Assembly (NCBI GenBank): GCA_965215845.1
Contig: CBDCEL010000003.1
Span: 124,001-188,000 of the forward strand
Length of the DNA stretch: 64,000 nucleotides
Source of the DNA: Aurantibacter_A sp965215845
GTDB taxonomy: Bacteria; Bacteroidota; Bacteroidia; Flavobacteriales; Flavobacteriaceae
Direction: 5' to 3'
In this document: positions 43,761-53,721 of the stretch, piece by piece
How positions within the stretch are numbered: the stretch's first letter is position 1
How the letters are laid out: the number at the start of each line of letters is the position of its first letter
Notes under the pieces: generated by a model
What the model was told of the DNA's origin: nothing
Database searches by the model: none
The model's input: only the letters and a program-made list of their open reading frames with translations
Position numbers and translations under genes: made by a program

Positions 43761-43796
43761 AAAGGGGTCCTTGTTTACAAGGGCCTTTTTTTATTT
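43761..43796 (+). terminator. Intrinsic terminator
   Basis: GGTCCTTG and CAAGGGCC pair around TTTA (with a G-T pair), extended by AAAGG/CTTTT and followed by a T-run. It is about 230 bases after the small membrane protein gene, with no ORF between. Confidence 0.75.
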
Positions 43797-43927
43797 AAGG
43801 CTTTATTGACCAACTGGTTTTTTGAACACTAGCTCCTCATGCTTATCACCCAGATTGTTTTAAACAAGAGCGACCCTCCCGGGAATATCCCAAACAAAAA
43901 GACCATTTCACCTAATGTTTTAAGCAC

Positions 43928-43958
43928 ATTGCCCAACCATAAAACATTCGTACTTTTG
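43928..43958 (+). promoter_or_regulatory. Promoter of lpdA
   Basis: ATTG (43928-43931), 19 bases, then TACTTTTG (43951-43958) matches the Bacteroidota TTTG-N19-TAnnTTTG pattern closely. The ATG of lpdA is about 50 bases downstream. Confidence 0.65.
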
Positions 43959-44010
43959 TTTCCCTAATATTGGTCTATATTTATTAATCCTTCACTTTAA
44001 AGATGTCTAT

Positions 44011-45417
44011 ATGAGTCAGTACGATGTGGCCGTTATCGGTTCTGGTCCGGGGAGGTTATGTAGCAGCGATTCGTTGCGCACAATTGGGAATGAAAACAGC
44101 GATAATCGAAAAGTATCCCACCCTTGGGGGTACTTGCCTGAATGTGGGCTGTATTCCCTCAAAGGCAATGTTGGATTCTTCACATCATTACGAAGATGCA
44201 GTTAAGCACTTTGAGGAACACGGTATCGAGTTACCTGGTGAGGTGAAGGTCAATCTGGCAAAGATGATTGCCCGCAAACAAGCGGTGGTCGATCAAACAT
44301 GTGCTGGTGTCAAGTTCTTGATGGACAAGAATAAAATCGATGTCTATGAAGGTATCGGTAGTTTTAAGGATGCGACCCATATCAACATAAAGAAGGGAAA
44401 GGCCAAAGCTCAGACCATCGAGGCCAAAAGCACCATTATTGCAACAGGAAGCAAGCCTTCGACACTTCCGTTCATAGAAATCGACAAAGATCGTATCATA
44501 ACATCTACCGAAGCTCTTGAGTTAAAGGAAATTCCAAAGCACATGATCGTGATCGGGGGCGGTGTTATCGGATTGGAACTTGGACAGGTCTACAAGAGAT
44601 TGGGCGCTCAAGTTACGGTGGTGGAATATATGGACCGGATTATCCCCGGAATGGACGCTGCACTTTCCAAGGAATTGATGAAGGTGCTGAAAAAGCAAAA
44701 AGTAAAATTCAATTTGTCCCATAAGGTGAAATCTGTTGAGCGTAAAGGGAAGGAAGTAATTGTCAAAGCAGACGATAAAAAGGGGCAGGAAGTTGAACTC
44801 AAAGGAGATTATTGTTTGGTTTCGGTCGGTAGGAGACCTTATACCGATGGCCTCAATGCTGAAGCCGCTGGAGTTAAAATCGATGACCGGGGCAGGGTAG
44901 AGGTTAATGATCATCTTGAGACCAGTGCTTCGAACATCTATGCCATTGGTGATGTTGTTCGGGGTGCTATGTTGGCACACAAGGCTGAGGAAGAAGGTGT
45001 TTTGGTAGCAGAGCGATTGGCAGGCCAAAAACCCCATATCGATTACAATCTGATTCCCGGTGTGGTATATACTTGGCCAGAGGTCGCTGCCGTTGGTAAG
45101 ACCGAGAAGAGTTGAAAGTGGCCGGTATTGAATATAAATCCGGTCAGTTTCCAATGCGCGCTTTGGGACGCTCCCGTGCCAGTATGGACCTTGATGGTTT
45201 TGTTAAGATACTGGCCGATGCGAAGACAGATGAAATTCTTGGTGTACATATGATAGGGGCCAGGGCGGCCGATATGATCGCGGAAGGTGTTGTCGCAATG
45301 GAATATCGTGCCAGCGCTGAAGATGTTTCAAGAATGTCACATGCACATCCGACCTTTACTGAAGCCATAAAGGAGGCCGCTTTGGCCGCTACGGCAAATA
45401 GGGCCCTTCACGTTTAA
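44011..45417 (+). pseudogene. lpdA: Dihydrolipoyl dehydrogenase, broken by two compensating one-base frameshifts
   Basis: The E3 enzyme of 2-oxo-acid dehydrogenase complexes, about 467 residues if repaired. It starts in frame at 44011 (YDVAVIGSGPG). An extra G in the run at about 44049-44052 shifts the frame before GGYVAAIRCAQLG. The rest is intact, with the redox pair GGTCLNVGCIPSK and NAD motif VIGGGVIGLELG, up to AAVGKTE. A missing G near 45103 (GAGAAGAG for GAGGAAGAG) restores the first frame for the dimerisation domain with the His/Glu pair in HAHPTFTEA. The protein between is well conserved, so sequencing error is more likely than decay. It has its own promoter and no complex partners beside it. 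Confidence 0.9.
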
Positions 45418-45490
45418 ATTAACAAGGCCATTTTTAACTTTGAAGCAACCTTTTTGCTTTTTACCATCTTTTAGTACAAACAGCTTAAGG

Positions 45491-45910
45491 ATGAGGTCGT
45501 ATATTTTTCCGGTTCTTCTTTCAATGCTTTTTTCTTGTTCAAAGAACGAACACGTCGAGGGGCAAATCCAAGGTAAATGGCAGCTTGTCAAAATAAGAAG
45601 TGTTTGGACGAATACCACAACCGAAGGGTCGGATCTTGATCGCCAAGAATTCTACGTGTTCAGAAACGATTTCACCTTTTTAAAATCAAGACAACTTAAC
45701 GGGGAGATTATTGAAATGAGTGGCGTCTATTCATGGAAAACCTATTCTGACGGGCAAAAATATTTGAGCTTAACTTTTGAGGAAGACAGCGATATTATAT
45801 ATAGTTGTCAAGGAGATACGGAAGCGTTACAACTCGCTGGATCGACACTTAGCAATAATTCCTGGGCGCCTTGTGATGGTCCGATTCTTGAATATAGAAA
45901 GGTTGATTGA
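45491..45910 (+). CDS. Lipocalin-like small lipoprotein
   Basis: ATG at 45491 gives 139 residues with lipoprotein signal (LLSMLFSCS, Cys at about 13). The mature part begins GQIQGKWQLVKI, the usual start of lipocalin-like (DUF4923/5004-like) Bacteroidota lipoproteins, followed by beta strands and an ending LEYRKVD. It is likely an outer-membrane-anchored beta-barrel binding a small ligand, but no ligand can be named. It converges on the acyltransferase gene. Confidence 0.7.
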   Translation: MRSYIFPVLLSMLFSCSKNEHVEGQIQGKWQLVKIRSVWTNTTTEGSDLDRQEFYVFRNDFTFLKSRQLNGEIIEMSGVYSWKTYSDGQKYLSLTFEEDSDIIYSCQGDTEALQLAGSTLSNNSWAPCDGPILEYRKVD

Positions 45911-45914
45911 TTTT

Positions 45915-47099
45915 TTAGCTTTTGGCCATACCCAATAGGCGAAGTACCATTGTGAACATGGTTTTGAAACTTCGTTGAATAAAAAGCAAGGCATTTTCTG
46001 CCACGTTCCACAAAAAGCCTTGAGCTGTTTTAATCCCTTCCTTCACCAAAACTTCATGTTTGTCGTATAACAGGGCCAAATAAGAGCAAATTACCATAAA
46101 AGCAATTGCTCCGCCAATTGCCACCCACGGGCTCAATGAATGCGCAAAGAACCGATAAAGCCCAAAGCCGGTAAAACTTCCGTAAAGAATGATAAAATGG
46201 ATAACATAAATCGACAAGGTGTTCTGACCTATACGTAACAAGGTACCGTTTGTCAAAAACTTTCGCACCAACATAAAAAGAGCGAAGACAACCAGAACAT
46301 CACCTAAACGTATAAACAAATAATTGTTCGAGTAGATATCGGCAAATAATTGAACATCCGTGGCAACATGCAACCAATGAAATAGCCGTGAAGATGTGAA
46401 AATCAATAATAATCCAGCTGCCGCAGATAGGGTTATTGCCACTGGATAGATTTTTCGATAATCTTTATATCTGAAGAAAATAGCTGAAAGGAACCCACCA
46501 AAAGCCGCATATCCAAACCACGGTATAATGGTGAAAACCGATCCATTCGCCTTACTGAAATAATTGGCCAAAGTGTCTGGAAGCATTGCAAACCCAAACT
46601 GTTTATACATCGGTTCGAAAGCGAAAAGTAAGCAACTCGCTACCAGCAAAGTGAGTGGCAGTATGAATTTTTTACCATTAACGGTTAAAAGGTAAATACC
46701 GATAATTCCCAATATTGAAAGTCCGATACAATGCAGCACATCCACCAAAAAGAAGGAATCGTATAATCTTCCCTGAAGCAGTCCAAATAAATTTAGGCGT
46801 AGTAAATAACCGATGATAATCAGTTGTAGCCCCCGTCGAACCCCTTTCTTTATCCTTGGGTTCTCAAGGCCCTTTTGTGGAACACGGATCAATAGATAGG
46901 TGAATATAAAGCCTGATACGGTAAAGAACACCGGTGCGGTAATACCCCGAAAATACTTCCATAGGCCATATGCCGCATCGGCATTGTCACGAAAAGCATC
47001 GGCAAGAAGCCCATCGATGAAGTGCCCCTGCAACATCATCAGAATGGCCCATGCGCGCATGGCATCGATGAAATACAATCTGTTACTTTTCTTTTCCAT
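45915..47099 (-). CDS. Multi-pass acyltransferase-like membrane protein (DUF1624/HGSNAT-type)
   Basis: A 394-residue protein with about ten helices. The start RLYFIDAMRAWAILMMLQGHFIDGL has the RxxxxDxxR and GH pattern of heparan-alpha-glucosaminide N-acetyltransferase-like (DUF1624) and acyltransferase-3 proteins, and APVFFTVSGFIF follows. It probably transfers acyl groups to a periplasmic sugar or lipid. It is divergent from the FMN reductase gene, with both -7 boxes between them. Confidence 0.75.
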   Translation of the reverse strand: MEKKSNRLYFIDAMRAWAILMMLQGHFIDGLLADAFRDNADAAYGLWKYFRGITAPVFFTVSGFIFTYLLIRVPQKGLENPRIKKGVRRGLQLIIIGYLLRLNLFGLLQGRLYDSFFLVDVLHCIGLSILGIIGIYLLTVNGKKFILPLTLLVASCLLFAFEPMYKQFGFAMLPDTLANYFSKANGSVFTIIPWFGYAAFGGFLSAIFFRYKDYRKIYPVAITLSAAAGLLLIFTSSRLFHWLHVATDVQLFADIYSNNYLFIRLGDVLVVFALFMLVRKFLTNGTLLRIGQNTLSIYVIHFIILYGSFTGFGLYRFFAHSLSPWVAIGGAIAFMVICSYLALLYDKHEVLVKEGIKTAQGFLWNVAENALLFIQRSFKTMFTMVLRLLGMAKS

Positions 47100-47148
47100 T
47101 TCGGTTATTGAATGCCGGCGAACAAATTGGCTTAGTCCGATTGCGAGG

Positions 47149-47156
47149 CAAAATTA
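47149..47156 (-). promoter_or_regulatory. -7 box of the acyltransferase-like gene
   Basis: TAATTTTG on the minus strand, about 50 bases before the ATG, fits TAnnTTTG. It is back to back with the plus-strand box at 47190. Confidence 0.45.
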
Positions 47157-47189
47157 TACAAAATTCATCCAATTTATCTTGTAATGGGC

Positions 47190-47197
47190 TATTTTTG
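47190..47197 (+). promoter_or_regulatory. -7 box of the FMN reductase gene
   Basis: TATTTTTG fits TAnnTTTG and lies 22 bases before the ATG at 47220. Confidence 0.55.
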
Positions 47198-47219
47198 CAC
47201 AATTCTATAAAACGCGAAT

Positions 47220-47753
47220 ATGGCAACAATATTGGCCTTTGCAGGCAGTAATTCCAGTACGTCGATCAATTATAAGCTCATAAAATATACAGCTTCGCTC
47301 ATAGATGCCCACGAGGTACAATTATTGAACATGGCGAATTATCCATTCCCTATGTACAGCGAAGACCATGAAAAGGAAAAGGGCTATTTGAACTCTTTGA
47401 TAGAGTTGAGAAACGATATACAAAAGGCCGATGGACTTATCATTTCGGTCAATGAACATAATAGCAATCCATCTGCCTACTTCAAGAATTTAATTGATTG
47501 GTTGTCAAGGTTGGAGCGCAATTTTTTAGATGGCACAAAGGTATTTTTGATGAGCACTTCACCAGGAAAACGAGGAGGTTTAGGGGCACTTGAAGTAGTT
47601 GAGAAAGCCTTTCCCCGTTTTGGTGCCGAAATCGTAGCCACTTTTTCGTTGCCATCCTTTCATCAGAACTTGGGCAATGAAAGCAATATTGCAGATGCTG
47701 AATTGGCCGAGGACCATAAAACCGCGTTGGGGCAGTTTTTAGACCGTATTTAG
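47220..47753 (+). CDS. NADPH-dependent FMN reductase family protein
   Basis: A 177-residue flavodoxin-like protein. The phosphate loop ILAFAGSNSSTSINYKLI, the GLIISVNEHNSNPSAYFKNLIDWLSR block and the STSPGKRGG loop are typical of NAD(P)H-dependent FMN/quinone reductases. It lies 40 bases before tilS. Confidence 0.9.
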   Translation: MATILAFAGSNSSTSINYKLIKYTASLIDAHEVQLLNMANYPFPMYSEDHEKEKGYLNSLIELRNDIQKADGLIISVNEHNSNPSAYFKNLIDWLSRLERNFLDGTKVFLMSTSPGKRGGLGALEVVEKAFPRFGAEIVATFSLPSFHQNLGNESNIADAELAEDHKTALGQFLDRI

Positions 47754-47793
47754 ATTTCGCGAAGTTAGTCCGTACTTTGAGTAACTTTGGCGT

Positions 47794-49102
47794 GTGCTAG
47801 AAGAGTTCCATAAACATATTCAAGAGAATTTTGCTTCGCTGGTAAAAAACAGATTTCTACTGGCGGTCAGTGGTGGGGTCGATAGTGTGGTCTTAGCGCA
47901 TCTTTGTCCATCGACTGAAATTGAGTTTTGCCTTGGCCCATTGTAATTTTCAATTGCGTGGGGAAGAAAGTGACAATGATGAAAACTTTGTCAAGGACCT
48001 TGCAAACAAATGGGATGTTCAATTTCATGTAAGTCGTTTTGATACAATTGGTTACATAAATCTAGAAAAAGTTTCACTTCAGGTGGCGGCCCGTGACTTG
48101 CGTTACGGTTGGTTTGAACGGCTCATGCAGAAATTTAGCTATGATAGGCTTGTTACCGCACATCATTTAGATGACAATCTAGAGACTTTTTTAATCAATC
48201 TGTCAAGAGGAACCGGACTGGGAGGCCTGACCGGAATTCCTGAAAACACCGATTCCATAGCTAGGCCTCTTTTGGTCTTTTCACGCCAACGAATTGTGGA
48301 ATACGCGAAGTCTGAAAATCTTCAATGGCGTGAGGATAAAAGCAACGAGGACACCAAATATCTGCGTAACAAGATTCGCCATGAACTGGTGCCAAAGCTA
48401 AAGGAACTACATCCTACTTTCTTGGAGAACTTTGAAATGACCATTGATCAGCTGAAAGGCAGCGAACTATTGATACAGAATTACATTCAACGGTTAAAAA
48501 AGGAAATTTTTGTCCAAGAAGGAGGGGTGATTCACATACCTATTAAGAAATTGCGGCAATTGAAGCCCGTACAACCCCACCTTTATGAGTTTTTTAGAGG
48601 GTATGGCTTTACCGCATGGAATGATATCTATGGCCTGTTATCGGCCGCGAGCGGAAAAGAGGTGCGCTCGAAGACGCATCGGCTTTTAAAAGATCGTACC
48701 GAATTATTGCTAACGAAACGGGAAGACCCGAAAAAGGAGGTTTTTTATATTTCAGAAACTACCAAATTGCTGGAGTTCCCTGTGCAACTGTCTATCGATG
48801 AGGTAGATAATTATGAAAAGGCTAACACTCAAGACATACTTTATATTGACAAAAAAGCGTTAAAATATCCCCTAATGTTAAGAAAGTGGCAAGAAGGCGA
48901 CTATTTTTATCCCATGGGGATGGATGGCAGGAAAAAGGTATCCAAATTTTTCAGGGATGAGAAAATGGACAAATTCTCAAAAGAAAGGCAATGGCTGCTC
49001 TTTTCAAATAATCAATTGGTATGGATTCTCGGAAAAAGGGGGGATGAACGATTTAAAGTGTCCGATACCACAGAATCCATATTGAAACTTACATTGAATT
49101 AA
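47794..49102 (+). pseudogene. tilS: tRNA(Ile)-lysidine synthetase, one-base frameshift near the N terminus
   Basis: The essential enzyme that makes lysidine at the CAU anticodon of tRNA-Ile2. GTG at 47794 starts VLEEFHKHIQENF and the PP-loop FLLAVSGGVDSVVLAHLC. An extra C in TGTCCATCGA at about 47907-47908 shifts the frame: removing it continues LCHRLKLSFALAHCNFQLRGEES into the long open frame that ends at 49102. The rest, including HHLDDNLETFLINLSRGTGL, NKIRHELVPKLK and the C-terminal domain, is intact. As tilS is essential, a sequencing or assembly error is the likeliest cause. It overlaps dsbD by one base. Confidence 0.9.
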
Positions 49103-51075
49103 TGCGAGACTTGGTATTCATACTAGTATTTTTTCTTGGCTTTGCGGCATTTGCCCAAGATGATGAAAATCCCGTTATCTGGTCAAAAGAACTTATAAAG
49201 CTATCGGAGACCGAATACGAATTGGTCATGAAGGGTGATATTCATGAAGGTTGGCATGTCTATTCACAGCATACGGTCGAAGGTGGATCCATGCCCTCGG
49301 AATTTACATATTCGAAGGCCGGTGAAGATTTTGAACTCATAGGTCCGACAAGGGAAAGCGAGACGATCACAGAATACAGCGAGGTTTTTGAGATTGATGA
49401 GACCTTTTTTAAGAAAGAGGCCATTTTCATCCAGAAGATTCGGCTTTTGAATCCAAAAGTGCGTCAGATCGATGTGAATCTATGGTACCAGGTATGTAAA
49501 GAAGTATGTATACCCGCTGAAATGGATTTCAGCTTTGTATTGGATGGTGGAGTGGTGGCAACGGCCGAAAAGACGGTTGACGAACGCAGCTTGGCTATGA
49601 GTGCCAGTTTACGCCTCGATCTGAAGAATAAGGAATTGCTTAGTGAATCGGAAGATATGCTGGGGAGCAATTCTAGCCTATGGGTCGTTTTTGGGCTGGG
49701 CTTTCTTGGCGGCTTGATCGCTTTGTTGACACCCTGTGTTTTTCCTATGATTCCATTGACGGTTTCCTTTTTTACAAAGCACAGCGGATATAGGTCAAAA
49801 GGGGTGGGCAGTGCCTTGTTGTATGGCTTTTTCATTGCCCTGATCTACTTTTTGTTGAGCATTCCGTTTCACCTATTTGACTCGATTGACTCACAGATTT
49901 TGAATACGATTGCGACCAATATTTGGTTGAACATCGCTTTTTTTCTAATATTCCTATTTTTCGCTTTTTCGTTCTTCGGGTATTATGAATTGACTTTGCC
50001 AAGTTCTTGGGCGAACAAAATGGATTCCGCCTCGAATAAGGTTGGTGGGGTGCTGGGTATTTTTTTTATGGCCGTGACCTTGGCAATTGTTTCCTTTTCG
50101 TGTACTGGACCCATTTTAGGAGTGCTTTTGGGCGGCACGACGATGGCCGAAGGTGATATGGCTACAAATCTCTCCGCCGGAATGACCGGTTTTGGCATTG
50201 CCTTGGCTTTACCGTTCGCATTATTTGCATTATTCCCGGCATGGTTGAATTCGTTGCCGAAATCTGGTGGGTGGATGACCACGGTAAAAGTGGTGTTGGG
50301 TTTTTTGGAATTGGCATTGGCACTCAAATTCCTTTCAAATGCCGACCTTGTGGGCAATTGGGGTATATTGAAAAGAGAGATTTTTCTTGTAATCTGGATT
50401 TTGCTTTTTGTGCTGCTGGCACTCTATCTTTTCGGAACCTTTCGGTTTCCACATGATGGCCCAAAGCAGAAGTTGTCTAGAGGTAGAAAGCTGACAGGTA
50501 TCGTAAGTCTGGCATTTTCGGCCTATTTGGCGCTGGGCCTTTTCGGTATTTCCAACCTTAAGTTATTGAGCGGTTTTCCACCGCCTACCTTTTATAGCGT
50601 TTTCGAAACAGAGAACGATTGTCCATTGGGTATTGATTGTTTCAAGGATTTTGATGAAGGGCTGGCCTTTGCAAAGAAAGAGAATAAACCCATCTTATTG
50701 GATTTTACCGGTTGGGCCTGTGTCAATTGCAGGAAGATGGAAGAAAATGTTTGGAGCGAACCTGGAGTCTTCAAGATTATTGATGAGGATTATGTGTTAA
50801 TATCCTTGTATGTCGATGATCGAAAAGAACTTCCCGAAACCCAAAAGTTCAATTTTCGATTTGATTCGGGGCGCATCAAGTCAATTGAGACCATGGCCCA
50901 CAAATGGGGTACCTTTCAGACCATCAATTTCAACGCGGCTTCGCAGCCCTACTATGTTCTGTTATCCCCAGATCTTGAAGTGCTGAATTATGCGGTTGCC
51001 TCTGCCGATGCCGATGAATATAAACGTTGGTTGCAAAAGGGTTTGGAACGTTACCAGAAACTTTCGATGAAATAA
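49102..51075 (+). CDS. dsbD: Thiol:disulfide interchange protein DsbD
   Basis: A 657-residue protein of full DsbD length. It has a signal peptide, an N-terminal DsbD-alpha domain with the Cys pair in VCKEVCIPAEMDF, a CcdA-like membrane domain (about 190-470; TPCVFPMIPLTVSF and SCTGPILG hold the two membrane cysteines), and a C-terminal thioredoxin domain with CVNC (540-543). It carries electrons from cytoplasmic thioredoxin to periplasmic substrates. Confidence 0.95.
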   Translation: MRDLVFILVFFLGFAAFAQDDENPVIWSKELIKLSETEYELVMKGDIHEGWHVYSQHTVEGGSMPSEFTYSKAGEDFELIGPTRESETITEYSEVFEIDETFFKKEAIFIQKIRLLNPKVRQIDVNLWYQVCKEVCIPAEMDFSFVLDGGVVATAEKTVDERSLAMSASLRLDLKNKELLSESEDMLGSNSSLWVVFGLGFLGGLIALLTPCVFPMIPLTVSFFTKHSGYRSKGVGSALLYGFFIALIYFLLSIPFHLFDSIDSQILNTIATNIWLNIAFFLIFLFFAFSFFGYYELTLPSSWANKMDSASNKVGGVLGIFFMAVTLAIVSFSCTGPILGVLLGGTTMAEGDMATNLSAGMTGFGIALALPFALFALFPAWLNSLPKSGGWMTTVKVVLGFLELALALKFLSNADLVGNWGILKREIFLVIWILLFVLLALYLFGTFRFPHDGPKQKLSRGRKLTGIVSLAFSAYLALGLFGISNLKLLSGFPPPTFYSVFETENDCPLGIDCFKDFDEGLAFAKKENKPILLDFTGWACVNCRKMEENVWSEPGVFKIIDEDYVLISLYVDDRKELPETQKFNFRFDSGRIKSIETMAHKWGTFQTINFNAASQPYYVLLSPDLEVLNYAVASADADEYKRWLQKGLERYQKLSMK

Positions 51076-51175
51076 GCGGTAGGCCGTCGAAAACTTTGGC
51101 GGTTGCAATTAATAGCAAATCCCTTCCCTTTTTTTATCCTTCAATTTGGACTATCTTTCCTGAAAACTCCCCTGG

Positions 51176-53572
51176 ATGAAAATCTTAAAAAAAATAGGCT
51201 GGGGCCTTTTGGTTTTAGTTGGTATTCTAGCATTGACAAGCGGAATTTTCGCGTATCAAATTTCCCCCGACTACGAGGGATCGATAGACGCGGTAGGCCT
51301 TTCAGATGAGGTAAAGGTTCATTATGATGCCTACGGCATTCCGCATATTTATGCCAATAACGAGAAAGATGCCATGCGTGCCTTAGGCTATGTGCACGCG
51401 CAAGATCGCCTTTGGCAAATGGATTTGTTGCGTCGCATTGCCAGTGGTAGACTCTCAGAGGTTTTTGGTGAAAAGACTATCAATACGGATAAGTTCTTTC
51501 TTGCCCTGGGTATTCAAGAAGCTTCAAAAAAAACGATTTCAGAGTTGGATATGGATGCGAAATCGGTCGAATTGTCCATCGCATATTTAGACGGGATCAA
51601 TCAATTCGTAAATGAGGGTCCCACACCCATTGAATTCTATTTGACTGGACTTGAAAAATCAAGTTTCACTTTGCTCGACGTTCAAAATGTCTTGGGTTAT
51701 ATGGCTTTCAGTTTTGCCCAAGCCCATAAAACAGATCCATTGCTTACAAGGATAAGGGATAGCTTGGGGGGCGAATATTTAAAAGATTTGCCCATAGATA
51801 TCGACACGGCCTCCACCCTGATCAAAAATCATAACATACAAGTTCTCGATACGACCCAAACGGCCTTGTTCAAAAATGTGAACAAGACCCTACAATCACT
51901 TCACATACCTTTATTCGAAGGAAGCAACAGTTGGGTCATCGGCCCGGAAAAAACAAAGAACGGCAAGGTCATTTTTGCCAATGACCCCCATATTGGCTTC
52001 GCACAGCCCTCGGTATGGTATGAGGCCCATGTGGTGACCCCAACCTATGAAAAATATGGGTATCACTTGGCCGGGGTTCCATTTCCGGTTTTGGCACATG
52101 ACCGTAAAATGGCTTACGGCATGACCATGTTTGAAAATGACGATGTCGATTTTTATTATGAAGAAGAGCATCCGACAGACAGTACAAAATATAAAAATGG
52201 AGATACTTGGGAGTCTTATCAAACTGCTCAGCACCTCATCAAGGTAAAAGATGGGGAAGAAGTGAACTTTATTTCGAAAAGCACGGAACGGGGACCCGTT
52301 CTTACGGGAATTATGAACCAAATCAAGGGCAATCGGCCCATTTCAATGTGGTGGACCTTTACGCAGAACAAGAATGAGGTAATTACTGCTTTGTTCGGTA
52401 TGGCCAACGCAAAGTCCATTAAGGATATAAAAGCGACTTTACCAAAAATACATGCACCGGGACTGAATATTATGTATGGCGATGCCGAAGGAAACATTGC
52501 CTGGTGGGCCACGGCCAAATTACATAAGATTCCTGACAGTATTCATACCAAATTTGTGCAAGAGAGTTTTGAGGCTTTTCCTGCCGACCGTGAGTATTTG
52601 GATTTTACCGAGAACCCTCAAGCGATAAATCCGCCATGGCACTATGTATACTCGGCAAATAATCAACCCGATTCGATTGCGGGTATGCTATACCCGGGAT
52701 ACTACCTACCTGAAAATAGGGCGAAACGGATTGTTCAACTACTTGAACCCAAAAGCGATTGGGACAAAGAAGCTGTACTCGAGATGATGACCGATGTCAC
52801 TTCATCGGTAAATCCCAGTATAGCAAAAAACCTGGTGAAGCAGTTAGACGTGGAATTGCTCAACGAAAAGCAATTGGCGGTCTTGGACAAGTTGAATGCT
52901 TGGCAAGGTAACTATACATTGGATGATACCGAAGGTACCTTTTACCATCGGTGGATCTATCGTTTTCTCAAGAACACTTTCGAGGACGAATTGGGGGTTG
53001 AGCAATTCAATGAACTTCTGTCGGCCCATTTGAGCAAAAGGTTGATAGCACCGATAGCAAGGAATACAAATTCCGTTTGGTGGGACGATGTCAATACTGA
53101 AAGGATGGAAACCTCATCCGAAATAATTCAAAAATCATTTATGGAGGCCTATGAATCGCTGGTCAATGAATTTGGCGAAGATAGTGAAACATGGACCTGG
53201 GAGAAAGTACACACCTTGGAACATGGCCATCCTATTGGAGATGCCGTGGCTTCATTGAGAAGTTATTTTAATGTGGGACCTTTTCCTGTAACTGGCACCA
53301 AAGAGGTCATCAACAATTTGGGCTTCAGCTATTCCGAGGATGGTTTTTACAAGGTGGGTTCAGGCCCTTCGACACGTCGGGTAATCGACTTCTCCGACCT
53401 TGAAAACAGCATGAGCATCTTGCCCACCGGGCAATCGGGCAATCCACTAAGCCCCCATTATAAGGATCAGGCCGAAATGTATGTCAATGGAGAGTACCGC
53501 AAAATGATGATGAACAAAGAGGAGATAGAAAATACCTCCAAATCCCTTTTGACATTTAGACCCATCAATTGA
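51176..53572 (+). CDS. Penicillin acylase family (S45) Ntn-hydrolase
   Basis: A 798-residue precursor with an N-terminal signal or anchor helix (about 7-27). Residues 45-245 form the alpha chain (DAYGIPHIYANNEKDAMRALG). The autocleavage site lies before Ser250 in FEGSNSWVIGP, the nucleophile of the mature beta chain, and the beta chain contains the PGLNIMYGDAEGNIAW oxyanion region. Related enzymes cleave acyl-homoserine lactones or other N-acyl amides, so quorum quenching is possible; the natural substrate is unknown. It is a single gene about 100 bases after dsbD. Confidence 0.92.
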   Translation: MKILKKIGWGLLVLVGILALTSGIFAYQISPDYEGSIDAVGLSDEVKVHYDAYGIPHIYANNEKDAMRALGYVHAQDRLWQMDLLRRIASGRLSEVFGEKTINTDKFFLALGIQEASKKTISELDMDAKSVELSIAYLDGINQFVNEGPTPIEFYLTGLEKSSFTLLDVQNVLGYMAFSFAQAHKTDPLLTRIRDSLGGEYLKDLPIDIDTASTLIKNHNIQVLDTTQTALFKNVNKTLQSLHIPLFEGSNSWVIGPEKTKNGKVIFANDPHIGFAQPSVWYEAHVVTPTYEKYGYHLAGVPFPVLAHDRKMAYGMTMFENDDVDFYYEEEHPTDSTKYKNGDTWESYQTAQHLIKVKDGEEVNFISKSTERGPVLTGIMNQIKGNRPISMWWTFTQNKNEVITALFGMANAKSIKDIKATLPKIHAPGLNIMYGDAEGNIAWWATAKLHKIPDSIHTKFVQESFEAFPADREYLDFTENPQAINPPWHYVYSANNQPDSIAGMLYPGYYLPENRAKRIVQLLEPKSDWDKEAVLEMMTDVTSSVNPSIAKNLVKQLDVELLNEKQLAVLDKLNAWQGNYTLDDTEGTFYHRWIYRFLKNTFEDELGVEQFNELLSAHLSKRLIAPIARNTNSVWWDDVNTERMETSSEIIQKSFMEAYESLVNEFGEDSETWTWEKVHTLEHGHPIGDAVASLRSYFNVGPFPVTGTKEVINNLGFSYSEDGFYKVGSGPSTRRVIDFSDLENSMSILPTGQSGNPLSPHYKDQAEMYVNGEYRKMMMNKEEIENTSKSLLTFRPIN

Positions 53573-53721
53573 TGAAAAAGAGGAAGAGATTTATGGGCTT
53601 AAGGTGTGGCCAAAATTTGACAGTCCCCAGAAAATTGCTATTTTAACTTTTGATAGCTACTTCGATTTAGAATAATCCCTTTCAACGGTACCTCTATTGA
53701 TTTGGCTAAAATAAGATTGCT

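Larger units (their letters stand above)
43530..44010. other. Gene-free interval with terminator and lpdA promoter
   Basis: About 480 bases without an ORF. It holds an intrinsic terminator (43761-43796) that ends a transcript with at least 200 untranslated bases, which could be a small RNA, and then the lpdA promoter (43928-43958). Confidence 0.5.

Noticed and set aside
44011..44205. Short separate protein starting with YDVAVIGSGPG
   Set aside because: It is the N terminus of lpdA read past a one-base frameshift, not a gene of its own.
44011..45417. Programmed ribosomal frameshifting in lpdA
   Set aside because: Two opposite shifts at short G runs with no slippery heptamer or stimulating structure, in a gene not known to use frameshifting.
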